Shown piece by piece: positions 32,009 through 40,472 of a DNA stretch of 64,000 nucleotides. The stretch spans positions 62,001-126,000 of the forward strand of contig JACRCO010000037.1 of the NCBI GenBank assembly GCA_016218975.1, written 5' to 3'. Source of the DNA: Deltaproteobacteria bacterium. GTDB lineage: Bacteria; Desulfobacterota; Deferrimicrobia; Deferrimicrobiales; Deferrimicrobiaceae. Position 1 is the stretch's first letter, and every line of letters begins with the position of its first letter. The notes beneath the pieces are model-generated. The model was not told the DNA's origin and did no database searches. It saw only the letters and a list, made by a program, of their open reading frames with translations. A program made the position numbers and the translations under genes.

Positions 32009-32068
32009 CTCGAACACCCGGCAAACGGTTTAGGAAACCGCTGCTCTATCCGCCTGAGCTACGGGGGC
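31992..32068 (-). tRNA. tRNA-Arg (CCT anticodon)
   Basis: A complete 77-nt tRNA with the CCA end encoded. The acceptor stem pairs GCCCCCG with CGGGGGC. The D-loop (TAGCTCAGGCGGATAGAGCA) and T-loop (GTTCGAGTC) are standard. The anticodon loop TTCCTAA gives CCT, reading AGG arginine codons. It is the last gene of the surE-pcm-apt run, about 27 bp downstream of apt. Its 3' end overlaps the small HTH gene on the other strand. Confidence 0.96.
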
Positions 32069-32095
32069 GTGTTTCGGCTCCAACGACCCGTTTCC

Positions 32096-32617
32096 CTACC
32101 CGTTGAACTTCAGCAGGGAAAACACCTTCCGTCCTTTCAGCTTTTCCCTTCCTTTCAGATCCGTCAACTCGGCAAGGAAACAGCATTCCACAATTTCCGC
32201 CCCCAGCTTGTCCAGCAACCCGGTCACGGCCGCCATCGTTCCGCCCGTCGCGAGCACGTCGTCCGCCACGATCACCCGCATTCCGGGACGAATGGCGTCT
32301 TCGTGGATCTCCAGCCGGTCCTTCCCGTATTCGAGGTCGTAGGCCGCGGACACGGTGCGATAAGGAAGTTTTCCGGGCTTTCTCACCAGGAGGACTCCCG
32401 TTCCCAGCTTGTACGCCAGCGCGGCGCCCATGATGAAACCCCTCGCCTCCACTCCGACGACCGCATCGATCCCCGCATTGAAATGCCTGTGCGCCATGAG
32501 GTCGATCGCGCGCTGAAACGAGGAAGAGTCGGACAGAAGCGTCGTTATGTCCTTGAACTGGATCCCCTTCTTCGGAAAATCGGGAATGTTCCGTATCCTT
32601 TTTTTTAGTTCCCTCAT
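32096..32617 (-). CDS. apt: Adenine phosphoribosyltransferase
   Basis: A 173-residue type I phosphoribosyltransferase for adenine salvage, making AMP from adenine and PRPP. The N-terminal [18 protein letters not shown] is the family's adenine-binding hood, VGVEARGFI is next, and [13 protein letters not shown] (near residue 117) is the PRPP loop. The start overlaps the stop of the M23 lipoprotein gene by 4 bp, so it is translationally coupled. Length is standard. Confidence 0.96.
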   Translation of the reverse strand: MRELKKRIRNIPDFPKKGIQFKDITTLLSDSSSFQRAIDLMAHRHFNAGIDAVVGVEARGFIMGAALAYKLGTGVLLVRKPGKLPYRTVSAAYDLEYGKDRLEIHEDAIRPGMRVIVADDVLATGGTMAAVTGLLDKLGAEIVECCFLAELTDLKGREKLKGRKVFSLLKFNG

Positions 32618-33105
32618 CGAGTCGGTTCCAACTCCTTGATGTATTCCCGGGGGTCCACTGCGCCATCACCAACCCTGATTTCGAAATGAAGGTGTGGAGT
32701 GGTGGCGTTCCCGGTTTTTCCCACGGTCCCGATCATGGCTCCGGCCGGCACCGCATCACCGGATTTTACATGAATTTCCCGTAAATGTCCGTAAAGCGAT
32801 GTGATCGTTCCTCCGTGGTCGAGAGCGACCGCATTCCCGTATCCCTTCCACTTGTCCCCGGCGTAGAAGACGAATCCGGATTCAGCCGCGCAGACCGGCG
32901 TGCCTTCCGGCGCGGACATGTCGACGCCTTTATGCTGCCGGTCTCCCCGGCCTCCGAAGCCGGAGACGATCCTTCCGTCCACGGGGCGCCGGAACCGCCG
33001 CAGGGCGGCATCGACGGATTCTCCGGGGCTGCGGAGTCCCGTCACCGCCGCGCACCCGTTCAGCACGACGGCGAAAACCAACAGCGGCAATATCAGCCGA
33101 CTCAT
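32614..33105 (-). CDS. M23-family peptidase lipoprotein (NlpD-like)
   Basis: A 163-residue lipoprotein. The lipobox LNGC gives lipidation at Cys18. The remainder is one LytM/M23 zinc peptidase domain with the first ligand pair in HKGVDMS and the HLHFEIR motif holding the catalytic His pair. It lacks the LysM domain of E. coli NlpD, yet its place after surE and pcm matches the surE-pcm-nlpD order. It probably cleaves or activates cleavage of peptidoglycan cross-links in the periplasm. Overlaps with pcm and apt are 4 bp each. Confidence 0.88.
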   Translation of the reverse strand: MSRLILPLLVFAVVLNGCAAVTGLRSPGESVDAALRRFRRPVDGRIVSGFGGRGDRQHKGVDMSAPEGTPVCAAESGFVFYAGDKWKGYGNAVALDHGGTITSLYGHLREIHVKSGDAVPAGAMIGTVGKTGNATTPHLHFEIRVGDGAVDPREYIKELEPTR

Positions 33106-33752
33106 TCCGGAAATCCGAACCTGCCGATGAGCGGGACGAACCGGCACCCTCCGAGGAATTCCTTCCTGGCCTTGCCCGAGTCCTTGGTCACACGTATCAG
33201 ATCCTGCTCCCACCGTCCCCCGATGGGAATAACCGCAATGCCGCCATCCGCAAGTTGTTCGAACAGCGGCTCCGGGACGCGTGGTGCGGCCGCCGTGACG
33301 AGAATCCTGTCGAACGGAGCCTCCCCGGGACATCCCATGGTGCCGTCTCCGGCCAGGAAGCGGATGTTCCCGATTCCAAGTTCCTTGAGGACTTTTTCAG
33401 CGGTCTCCTGAAGGGAGCCTATCCTCTCCATTGTGACCACTTCCTTCGCAAGCCGGCATAATACGGCTGTCTGGTAGCCGGAACCGGTGCCGATTTCCAG
33501 CACCTTCTCTTCGCCCGACAGGGAGAGGGCCCTGGTCATTTCCGCGACGATGTACGGCTGGGAGATCGTCTGCCCTTCACCTATTGGAAGCGGCCCGTCG
33601 TCGTAGGCACGCTCGGACAGGTGCGGCGGCACGAAGAAGTGACGGGGGATTTCCATCAAGGCGTCGAGGAGACGCTCGTCATGGATACCCCGGGAGCGGA
33701 TCTGCTCCGCAACCATGCGCCGCCTGATCGCGTAGAACCGGTCGTTCACCAT
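33102..33752 (-). CDS. pcm: Protein-L-isoaspartate O-methyltransferase
   Basis: A 216-residue SAM methyltransferase that repairs isoaspartyl residues in damaged proteins. The SAM-binding motif VLEIGTGSGYQTAVL lies near residue 80, preceded by the family segment GEGQTISQPYIVA; ILVTAAAPRVPEPL follows. Start ATG at 33752, overlapping the surE stop by 7 bp. Longer in-frame extensions run through surE and are not real. Confidence 0.95.
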   Translation of the reverse strand: MVNDRFYAIRRRMVAEQIRSRGIHDERLLDALMEIPRHFFVPPHLSERAYDDGPLPIGEGQTISQPYIVAEMTRALSLSGEEKVLEIGTGSGYQTAVLCRLAKEVVTMERIGSLQETAEKVLKELGIGNIRFLAGDGTMGCPGEAPFDRILVTAAAPRVPEPLFEQLADGGIAVIPIGGRWEQDLIRVTKDSGKARKEFLGGCRFVPLIGRFGFPE

Positions 33753-34504
33753 TTCCAGCGGCGAAGCGCGCGCATGGAAGCGTAGTTGGTGAGATCGAGG
33801 TGGATCGGCGTAACCGAGATGCAATTTTTCTCCACGGCCTCGAGGTCGGAGCCCGGAATGTCTTCCCGGTCCGGTATGTCGCCGCCGATCCAGTAATATT
33901 TTCTCCCCCGCGGGTCTTTCTTCTCGACGATGGAATTGCCGTAGATCCGCTTTCCCTGGCGGGTGATCCGAATCCCTCGAACCTCGGCGGCCGGCACATT
34001 GGGCAGGTTGACGTTCAGGAAGGTGTCCTTCGGAAGCCCGTGACGCAGCACTTTTCGCGCGACTCGAAGCGCGAAATCGGCGGCCTCCGCGAAACGGAAC
34101 CTGCTGCGGGCGGCAAGCGACACGGCGATCGACGGGATTCCCAGGAGAGTACCCTCCATCGCTGCTGACACCGTCCCGGAATACGTTATGTCGTCCCCCA
34201 TGTTCGCCCCCTTGTTTATGCCGGAGGCCACGAGCGCGATCTTTTTTTGTCGAAGGATCCGGTTCACGCCGAGGTTCACGCAATCGGTGGGAGTTCCGTC
34301 CACTGCGAAAACGCGGTTTTCCAGTTTTTCGATACGAAGGGGGTGCGCCAGCGTCAATGCATGGCTTGCGGCGCTTCTCTCCCGGTCGGGTGCGACTACG
34401 TAGACGGTTCCGATGGAGCGCAGAGCATCCGCGAGCGCGGCGATGCCCTCCGACCTTACTCCGTCGTCGTTGCACACAAGGATTATGGGCTGAATTCGTT
34501 TCAA
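33746..34504 (-). CDS. surE: 5'/3'-nucleotidase SurE
   Basis: A 252-residue metal-dependent survival-protein nucleotidase. The N-terminal VCNDDGVRSEGI carries the metal-binding Asp pair, SGINKGANMGDDITYSGTVSAA is the signature core, and VAPDRERSAASHALT is the dimer-loop region. The TTG start at 34504 is inferred, since no better in-frame start precedes the conserved block and no strong ribosome-binding site is visible. It follows tRNA-Pro by 31 bp on the same strand and likely shares its transcript. Confidence 0.94.
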   Translation of the reverse strand: MKRIQPIILVCNDDGVRSEGIAALADALRSIGTVYVVAPDRERSAASHALTLAHPLRIEKLENRVFAVDGTPTDCVNLGVNRILRQKKIALVASGINKGANMGDDITYSGTVSAAMEGTLLGIPSIAVSLAARSRFRFAEAADFALRVARKVLRHGLPKDTFLNVNLPNVPAAEVRGIRITRQGKRIYGNSIVEKKDPRGRKYYWIGGDIPDREDIPGSDLEAVEKNCISVTPIHLDLTNYASMRALRRWKW

Positions 34505-34535
34505 GACCGGGGGATCGTGTTAAGGGAATGTAAAA

Positions 34536-34613
<78 letters not shown>

Positions 34614-34625
34614 CCCAGGGAAAGC

Positions 34626-34654
34626 ATATTACCTGTCCATACCGGATATGTCAC
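34626..34654 (-). promoter_or_regulatory. Promoter of tRNA-Pro and the surE run
   Basis: On the minus strand GTGACA (plus 34649-34654) and TAATAT (plus 34626-34631) are 17 bp apart. Transcription would start about 7 bp before the mature tRNA 5' end at 34612. A 10-bp palindrome, ATGTTAACAT (34674-34683), lies just upstream, immediately after the stop codon of the cupin gene. Confidence 0.6.
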
Positions 34655-34683
34655 GCCCAATCTGCTCATCAATAATGTTAACA

Positions 34684-35061
34684 TCATGCCCGGCCGAAAT
34701 CGTCCTCGATCCGCTCGATGTCGTCCTCGCCGAAGTATTCCCCCCGCTGCACCTCTATTATGACCAGGTCGCCGGTTCCGGTATTCATTACGCGGTGAAA
34801 CGTCCCCGCCGGTATGTCGACGGATACGCCCGGCTCTACGCGGATTTCCTTCTTCCCCTTCGTCACCGTGCCTTCACCGAAAAGCACGTGCCAATGCTCC
34901 GTGCGGAACCTGTGTCTCTGCAGGCTAAGCCGCTTGCCGGGCAGCACGACGAGCCGCTTCACCTTGTGATCTTTTTCGTCGGCGAGCACTGCGAAGGACC
35001 CCCACGGGCGCCTTTCCGCCCCGGGCGTTTCGACTTTTCGCGGACGGATTGAAGGATGCAC
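34684..35061 (-). CDS. Cupin protein, mannose-6-phosphate isomerase type II-like
   Basis: A 125-residue single-domain cupin matching the C-terminal domain of bifunctional phosphomannose isomerase/GDP-mannose pyrophosphorylases. It has [10 protein letters not shown] at the start, [16 protein letters not shown] with the metal-binding histidines, and [10 protein letters not shown]. Members interconvert mannose-6-phosphate and fructose-6-phosphate or only bind sugar phosphates. GTG start 4 bp after the merR-like gene. A separate pyrophosphorylase is not in the window. Confidence 0.85.
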   Translation of the reverse strand: MHPSIRPRKVETPGAERRPWGSFAVLADEKDHKVKRLVVLPGKRLSLQRHRFRTEHWHVLFGEGTVTKGKKEIRVEPGVSVDIPAGTFHRVMNTGTGDLVIIEVQRGEYFGEDDIERIEDDFGRA

Positions 35062-35065
35062 GGGC

Positions 35066-35422
35066 TTAATTTTTCAGTATCTCCCTGATCTTGACGAGGT
35101 CTTTCTTAACGCGTTGAAGCAGGGCGCCGCGCTTTTTCTCTTCCAGTCCCAAATCGAGCTGTTTCGTCTTTCTCTTCAACGCATCCTTTAACTTCCTGCG
35201 CGCACCTTCGATCGTGAACCTCTCTTCGTAGAGAAGGCGCTTGATCTCGATAAGCGTATCCAGCTCCTGCCTGTTGTAGACGCGGTGCTTCGAGCGGTTT
35301 TTTGAGGGAGTGAGGCGGAATTCCGATTCCCAGAAACGCACTACATAAGGCTCTACACCGAGGATTTCGCTGACCTCTCCGATTTTGAAGTAAAACTTGT
35401 CCGGAATCGCGGGCCTCGTCAC
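35066..35422 (-). CDS. MerR-family regulator linked to ihfA-pheT
   Basis: A 118-residue MerR-type protein. The N-terminal winged helix (YFKIGEVSEILGVEPYVVRFWE, then HRVYNRQELDTL) is complete. The C-terminal half is a very basic coiled coil with no metal-binding cysteines. This gene regularly follows ihfA in deltaproteobacteria, but its target is not known. GTG start 20 bp after ihfA. Confidence 0.87.
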   Translation of the reverse strand: MTRPAIPDKFYFKIGEVSEILGVEPYVVRFWESEFRLTPSKNRSKHRVYNRQELDTLIEIKRLLYEERFTIEGARRKLKDALKRKTKQLDLGLEEKKRGALLQRVKKDLVKIREILKN

Positions 35423-35442
35423 GCATGCCCCTGACTGTCGCT

Positions 35443-35730
35443 TCAGGACTTCTGGTCGTTTATGTGCGCTTTCAGGATCTGGCTGGGCCGGAACGTGAGG
35501 ACCCGTCGTGCCGTGATCTGTATGTCGTCTCCGGTCTGCGGATTGCGTCCCTTGCGCGGGCGCTTGTCGCGCAGGATGAAGTTGCCGAAACCGGATATCT
35601 TTATTTTCTCCCCGGTTTTCAGGCTGTTCTTCATCGTATCGAAAATCGCTTCCACGATATCCTGCGACTCCTTCTTCGACAGCCCGCCCACCTTCTCGTA
35701 GACGATCTCGACCAGTTCGGCCTTCGTCAT
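35443..35730 (-). CDS. ihfA: Integration host factor subunit alpha
   Basis: A 95-residue HU/IHF-family DNA-bending protein. It has GFGNFILRDKRPRKGRNPQTG, the conserved beta-arm containing the Pro that intercalates into DNA. Length and placement right after pheT match ihfA of gamma- and deltaproteobacteria, which distinguishes it from HU. A beta partner is not in the window. Confidence 0.92.
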   Translation of the reverse strand: MTKAELVEIVYEKVGGLSKKESQDIVEAIFDTMKNSLKTGEKIKISGFGNFILRDKRPRKGRNPQTGDDIQITARRVLTFRPSQILKAHINDQKS

Positions 35731-35754
35731 GTATCCCCTCCCTCCCGGCGCGTT

Positions 35755-38163
35755 TTATGACGTGCGAATTTTGCCGCCGAAGCGATTCTCCAATAATTTT
35801 ACTATCTTGGTATGTATACTATTAACGTCGGCGTCCGTCAAGGTTCTGTCCGTGGGCTGGATTTTCACCCGGATCGCGACGCTCTTCAAGCCCTCGCCGA
35901 TTTTTTCCCCCGTAAACACATCGAAAACCGTCGCCGATTCCACTTCCTCTGCAGCGGAAGAAACCATCGCAAGGACGTCGCCGACGGGAACCCCGTCCGA
36001 AAGGACGCAAGCGATATCGCGGATAACGGGTGGAAATTTCGGCACCGCACGGAATTGCGCATCCCGCTTCGCTGAGCGAGTAGCGGCTTCAATCCTGATT
36101 TCGCCGTAATAAACCGTACCGGGGATTTCGAGCGCCGACGAAAGCTCCCGGCGGACGGCCCCCAGCCAGCCGATCGTATCCCCATCCTTCAATATTTCCG
36201 CCGCCTTTCCGGCTGCGAGAAACGGCTTCGCCGCCGTGGGCACGAAATGGAAGGGAGCGGTATCGAGGAACGAAAGAAGCGATTCGGCGACGGCCTTCGC
36301 ATCGAAGAAATCCACGGCGCTCTGCCCGCCGCTCCAGTTTTCCGGAAGCCGCTTCCCGTACATCACGAAGCCGAGCCTCGGCTCTTCGAAGTGGCCTTCC
36401 GAGAGGCTCTTCCCGTAAGCCTTTCCGGTTTCGAACAGGCGCACGTCTTCGACGAAACGCCGCAGGTTCGACGCGACATTGTGCAGCATCCCCATCAGCA
36501 GGTGAGGGCGCATCATGGTCATGTCGTCCGAGATGGGGTTGGCGAGCCGCATCGCATCCGGTGGTTCGAATCCCAACAGGGCAGCGTGCTGCGTCCATTC
36601 CTTTTCCGGCACGAAGGCGAAGTTGATCGCCTGGGTGAATCCCGATCCCCTCAGGAATTCGGAAGCGTCCTCCGCCATCTTCACGAACCGGTCGTCCGCG
36701 GAGAACTCCGGCGCGCCGGATTCCGGATACGTCGTGGGAATCCTGTCGTACCCGGTTATGCGGGCCACTTCCTCCACGAGGTCGATCTCACGCTCGACGT
36801 CGAACCTGTGCGGAGGGACGGATACGAGCCATCTCCCCTCCCCTTCGTCCTTCACGGGAAAATCGAGCCTTCTGAATACGTCGGCGCATTCTTCCACGGA
36901 GCACTCCGTTCCGAGTATCCGCCCCGCCCTGGCCGGGCGAAAACGCACCGACCGCGAAAAGTCCTTTTCACCTCCGAAGTCGTACGTGCCTTTCGCGGCG
37001 GTAAACGTCGCGAAGCGGGAAAGTAGGCAAACCGCCCTGTCGGCGGCGTACATCGTTCCTCCCGGGTCGACGCCGCGCTCGAACCGGTAAGAGGATTCCG
37101 TCGACAACCCGAGACGCCTCGAGGTCCAACGTACGGACGCGGGCTCGAAATGCGCGCTTTCGAAGAGCACCCTCTTCGTCGAGTCCAGCACCTCGGTGTT
37201 TTGCCCTCCCATCACTCCTGCAACAGCCACCGGCCCCTCGCCGTCCCAGATCAGCAGCATTTCGGGCCGGATCTCCCTCGCGGCGCCGTCAAGCGTGACG
37301 TAGGAGCGGGGGATTCCCGACCGCTTGACGTCGATCGTGCGCCCCGCCAGCCGGTCCAGATCGAACGCGTGCATCGGCTGTCCCAGCTCGAGGAATATGT
37401 AGTTCGTGATGTCCACGATGTTGTTGATCGGCCGCACGCCGCACAGCGAGAGGCGGCGCTGCATCCAGCCGGGTGACGGCGCTATCGTCACATCGGCGAT
37501 AACACGCGCCGAATAGCGGGGGCAGAGATCGGCGTCCGTCACGCCCACGGTGGCGAAATCCGCGATGGAAGGTCCGTTCTCCACGACGTCCGCAGCCGGC
37601 ACCGCGACCTTTTCGCCTGTGATCGCTGCGACTTCCCGCGCCACGCCGAGGACGCTCAGGCAATCCCCGCGGTTCGGTGTAATCTCGACTTCCAGCAGCC
37701 AGTCAGAAAGACCGATGGCTTCGGCGATGGGCTTCCCGAGCTCCGATTCCGGCGGAAGGATCATGATCCCCGCCGCTTCCTCGGAGATCCGCAGCTCCAT
37801 CTCGGAGCAGAGCATGCCCTCGGAAACTTCCCCCCGGATTTTCGCCTTCCTTATCTCCATTCCGTTCGGGAGCTTCGCTCCTACGCGGGCAAGCGCGACG
37901 ACGTCGCCCTGCTTCATGTTTTTCGCGCCGCAGACGATGGGATATTCCTTCGCACCGTCGGTGACGCGGCAAACCGAGAGCTTGTCGGCGTCGGGATGTT
38001 TACCCTGCGCCAGTATTTTCGCCGTAACGACGTTTTCCAGCCCTTCCCCGAGGAAACGGCAGGATGAAACTTCCACGCCGGCCATAGTCAGGGCTTCCGC
38101 GATTTCGGCGGGAGACAACCGGGTATCGACGAACTCCTTCAACCATTTGTACAGGATCTTCAC
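35755..38163 (-). CDS. pheT: Phenylalanine-tRNA ligase beta subunit
   Basis: An 802-residue beta chain of normal length. The N-terminal tRNA-binding EMAP domain (VVTAKILAQGKHPDADKLSV) is at about residues 45-65. B3/B4 editing-domain and B5 segments follow, and the C-terminal anticodon-binding FDX-ACB domain (FPPVIRDIACVL) is near residue 715. It works with PheS as an alpha2-beta2 enzyme. The gap to pheS is 31 bp. Confidence 0.97.
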   Translation of the reverse strand: MKILYKWLKEFVDTRLSPAEIAEALTMAGVEVSSCRFLGEGLENVVTAKILAQGKHPDADKLSVCRVTDGAKEYPIVCGAKNMKQGDVVALARVGAKLPNGMEIRKAKIRGEVSEGMLCSEMELRISEEAAGIMILPPESELGKPIAEAIGLSDWLLEVEITPNRGDCLSVLGVAREVAAITGEKVAVPAADVVENGPSIADFATVGVTDADLCPRYSARVIADVTIAPSPGWMQRRLSLCGVRPINNIVDITNYIFLELGQPMHAFDLDRLAGRTIDVKRSGIPRSYVTLDGAAREIRPEMLLIWDGEGPVAVAGVMGGQNTEVLDSTKRVLFESAHFEPASVRWTSRRLGLSTESSYRFERGVDPGGTMYAADRAVCLLSRFATFTAAKGTYDFGGEKDFSRSVRFRPARAGRILGTECSVEECADVFRRLDFPVKDEGEGRWLVSVPPHRFDVEREIDLVEEVARITGYDRIPTTYPESGAPEFSADDRFVKMAEDASEFLRGSGFTQAINFAFVPEKEWTQHAALLGFEPPDAMRLANPISDDMTMMRPHLLMGMLHNVASNLRRFVEDVRLFETGKAYGKSLSEGHFEEPRLGFVMYGKRLPENWSGGQSAVDFFDAKAVAESLLSFLDTAPFHFVPTAAKPFLAAGKAAEILKDGDTIGWLGAVRRELSSALEIPGTVYYGEIRIEAATRSAKRDAQFRAVPKFPPVIRDIACVLSDGVPVGDVLAMVSSAAEEVESATVFDVFTGEKIGEGLKSVAIRVKIQPTDRTLTDADVNSIHTKIVKLLENRFGGKIRTS

Positions 38164-38194
38164 TTGCGCGTTCCTCTTGAGTAGTTGCGTGCGG

Positions 38195-39229
38195 CTAAAA
38201 CTGCGAAATGAAGCGGATGTCGTTCTCGAAAAACAGCCGTATGTCGTTTACGCCGTGCCGCAGCATCGCGATGCGCTCCACGCCCATCCCGAATGCGAAC
38301 CCGGTGTATTCTTCCGGGTCGTACCCCACGAATCCGAAGACGGCGGGATCGATCATCCCGCAGCCGAGTATTTCGAGCCATCCCGTGTCCTTGCAGACCC
38401 GGCAGCCGTTTCCCCTGCAGATTACGCAACGGATATCGACTTCCGCCGACGGCTCGGTGAACGGGAAAAAGCTCGGGCGGAACCGCAACGGCAGCCCCGC
38501 ACCGAACACCATCCGGCAGAACTCCGTGAGCAGGCCCTTCAGGTCCGCCATCGTGATGCTGCGGTCGACCGCGAAGCCTTCCACCTGATGGAACATCGGG
38601 CTGTGTGTGACGTCGGAATCGCACCGGTACACCGCCCCCGGCGCGATCACGCGGACGGGAGGTTTCATCGCTTCCATCGTCCTGATCTGGATGGGGGAGG
38701 TGTGCGTGCGAAGGACTAGGTCCATCTCCGGCCAATCCATGTAGAAGGTGTCCTGCATGTCCCTGGCCGGATGGTCCTTCGGGATGTTGAGCGCCTCGAA
38801 GTTGTAGTAGTCCTTTTCGATGTCCGGCCCGCCCCGGACGGAAAACCCCAGCCGCTGGAACACGGAAACGATATCGAACAGCGTCCGGGATATCGGGTGG
38901 CGATGGCCGACGGCCGGGGTTCTGCCCGGCAGCGTCACGTCCAGCCGCCCGCTTCCTTCCTTCGCGATGCGTTCCTTCTCGCGGATCGCTTCGAGGCGCG
39001 TCTCGAACGCAGATTCCAGCGCTTTTCGCGTCTCGTTTGCGGCGGCGCCTATCCGTTTCTTTTCATCCGCCGGGAGGTAGGCTACGGTCTTGAGTATCTC
39101 GGAGACCGCACCCTTCTTGCCGAAGTATTTCCCCTTCGCTTCGAGAAGGACGCTCTCGTTTCCGGCGGCGGAAATCGCGCGCAGGCCCTCTTCCAGCAGC
39201 TCCTTCAAACGGCCGGATTCGTCAGCCAA
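38195..39229 (-). CDS. pheS: Phenylalanine-tRNA ligase alpha subunit
   Basis: A 344-residue class II catalytic alpha chain. The N-terminal coiled coil is followed by motif 2 (GAVYRCDSDVTHSPMFHQVEG) and motif 3 (GFAFGMGVERIAML). A CVICRGNGCRVCKDTGW stretch with four cysteines, typical of many bacterial PheS proteins, lies near residue 270. It charges tRNA-Phe together with PheT. The gap after rplT is 15 bp. Confidence 0.97.
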   Translation of the reverse strand: MADESGRLKELLEEGLRAISAAGNESVLLEAKGKYFGKKGAVSEILKTVAYLPADEKKRIGAAANETRKALESAFETRLEAIREKERIAKEGSGRLDVTLPGRTPAVGHRHPISRTLFDIVSVFQRLGFSVRGGPDIEKDYYNFEALNIPKDHPARDMQDTFYMDWPEMDLVLRTHTSPIQIRTMEAMKPPVRVIAPGAVYRCDSDVTHSPMFHQVEGFAVDRSITMADLKGLLTEFCRMVFGAGLPLRFRPSFFPFTEPSAEVDIRCVICRGNGCRVCKDTGWLEILGCGMIDPAVFGFVGYDPEEYTGFAFGMGVERIAMLRHGVNDIRLFFENDIRFISQF

Positions 39230-39244
39230 CCGGTATCAGCCTCC

Positions 39245-39601
39245 TCACGCGATGGCGGCCTTCGCCGCGTCGGCAAGGGCCCGGAACCCGGCAGAGTCGT
39301 TCACCGCCAGGTCGGCAAGGATCTTCCGGTCGACCTCGATCCCCGCTTTTTTGAGGCCGAAAAGGAATTGGCTGTATGAAAGCCCGTTTTCGCGGGCCGC
39401 GGCGTTGACGCGTACTATCCAAAGGGACCGGATTTCCCGCTTCTTCGTCCTGCGGTCCCGGTAGGCGTATCGCAGCGCCCGGGCGATCGACTCCTTCGCC
39501 GAGCGGAGAAGGCGCCCTCCACCCCCGCGGAATCCCTTCACCATCTTGAAAACCTTGCGGCGCTTCTTATGCGAGTGTACGGATCTTTTTACGCGTGGCA
39601 T
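39245..39601 (-). CDS. rplT: 50S ribosomal protein L20
   Basis: A 118-residue L20 of standard length: MPRVKRSV start, the basic [16 protein letters not shown] helix, and [15 protein letters not shown]. It is an early 23S rRNA-binding assembly protein. In many bacteria L20 represses the infC-rpmI-rplT transcript, and the same order is kept here. One difference from E. coli L20 is the KGFRGGGG stretch, richer in glycine than usual. Confidence 0.97.
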   Translation of the reverse strand: MPRVKRSVHSHKKRRKVFKMVKGFRGGGGRLLRSAKESIARALRYAYRDRRTKKREIRSLWIVRVNAAARENGLSYSQFLFGLKKAGIEVDRKILADLAVNDSAGFRALADAAKAAIA

Positions 39602-39625
39602 TTTCGGTCTTCCTCTCTCTTTTTC

Positions 39626-39823
39626 CTAAAGATAGGGCAGCAGGCGGCGGATCGACTTCTCGTTCGCCGAACCGACAAGCGCGCCCTTTCGCAGTCCCCG
39701 CTTCCTCTTCCGGCTCTTGGTGCTAAGGATGTGGCTCTTGCCGGCCTTCGCGTGCTTGATCCCGCCTCTTCCGGTGGCGCTGAAGCGCTTCTTCGCGCCG
39801 CGGTTCGATTTCATCTTGGGCAT
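39626..39823 (-). CDS. rpmI: 50S ribosomal protein L35
   Basis: A 65-residue basic ribosomal protein. MPKMKSNRGAKKRF and the AGKSHILSTKSRKRKR stretch are diagnostic. The ATG overlaps the TGA of infC by 4 bp, so translation is coupled, as expected for this autoregulated ribosomal operon. Confidence 0.97.
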   Translation of the reverse strand: MPKMKSNRGAKKRFSATGRGGIKHAKAGKSHILSTKSRKRKRGLRKGALVGSANEKSIRRLLPYL

Positions 39824-40461
39824 CAGTTCCCCTCCTGTTTTTCCGCCGGGTTCGCGGGAGTTGCCGATTGCTGCTTCGCAGCCCCGCCTCCCGCCTCCGG
39901 CGGCTTCTGCCCCGCCGCCGGGGGCGGCGCGCCTGCCGGCTTTTTCTTGTGCGCCGTCGGGGCGACGACCATCATCATCGTCTTCCCCTCCATCTTGGGC
40001 GTCGACTCTACCTTGGAAAGGTCGCCGATCGAATCCAGGATGTGTTTCAGAACCTCGAAACCGCTCTGGGATGCGTATGCCAGTTCCCTTCCCCTGAACC
40101 GCACGGTTACCTTGACCTTGTCGCCTTCCTCAAGGAACCTGCGGATGTGTTTGATCTTGACGTTCAGATCGTGATCGTCGGTCTTCGGCCTTACCTTGAT
40201 CTCCTTGACCTGGATCACGGTCTGTTTCTTTCGTGCTTCCTGTTCACGCTTGCTCTGCACGTACTTGAACTTGCCGTAATCCATGATCCGGCAGACCGGG
40301 GGAACGGCGCCGGGCGCCACCTCCACCAGGTCGAGGTCCAGGACCCGGGCCCTCTGCAAGGCATCGTGGATCGAAACCACCCCCAACTGCTCGTTGTTCG
40401 CGCCCACCAGGCGCACCTCGGAAACATGGATCTGCTCGTTGATTCTCGATTCCTTGCTGAT
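39823..40461 (-). CDS. infC: Translation initiation factor IF-3, with ATC start codon
   Basis: A 212-residue IF-3. The conserved start (ISKESRINEQI) begins at an ATC codon at 40461, placed 5 nt after a strong AAAGGAGGG. No ATG, GTG or TTG gives the normal N-terminus. Non-canonical ATT/ATC/ATA starts are a hallmark of infC and let IF-3 limit its own synthesis. The N- and C-terminal domains are complete (VCRIMDYGKFKY, VKVTVRFRGREL). A 45-residue Pro/Ala/Gly/Lys-rich tail follows the usual end. The stop overlaps rpmI. Confidence 0.94.
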   Translation of the reverse strand: MSKESRINEQIHVSEVRLVGANNEQLGVVSIHDALQRARVLDLDLVEVAPGAVPPVCRIMDYGKFKYVQSKREQEARKKQTVIQVKEIKVRPKTDDHDLNVKIKHIRRFLEEGDKVKVTVRFRGRELAYASQSGFEVLKHILDSIGDLSKVESTPKMEGKTMMMVVAPTAHKKKPAGAPPPAAGQKPPEAGGGAAKQQSATPANPAEKQEGN

Positions 40462-40472
40462 GGCTCCCTCCT

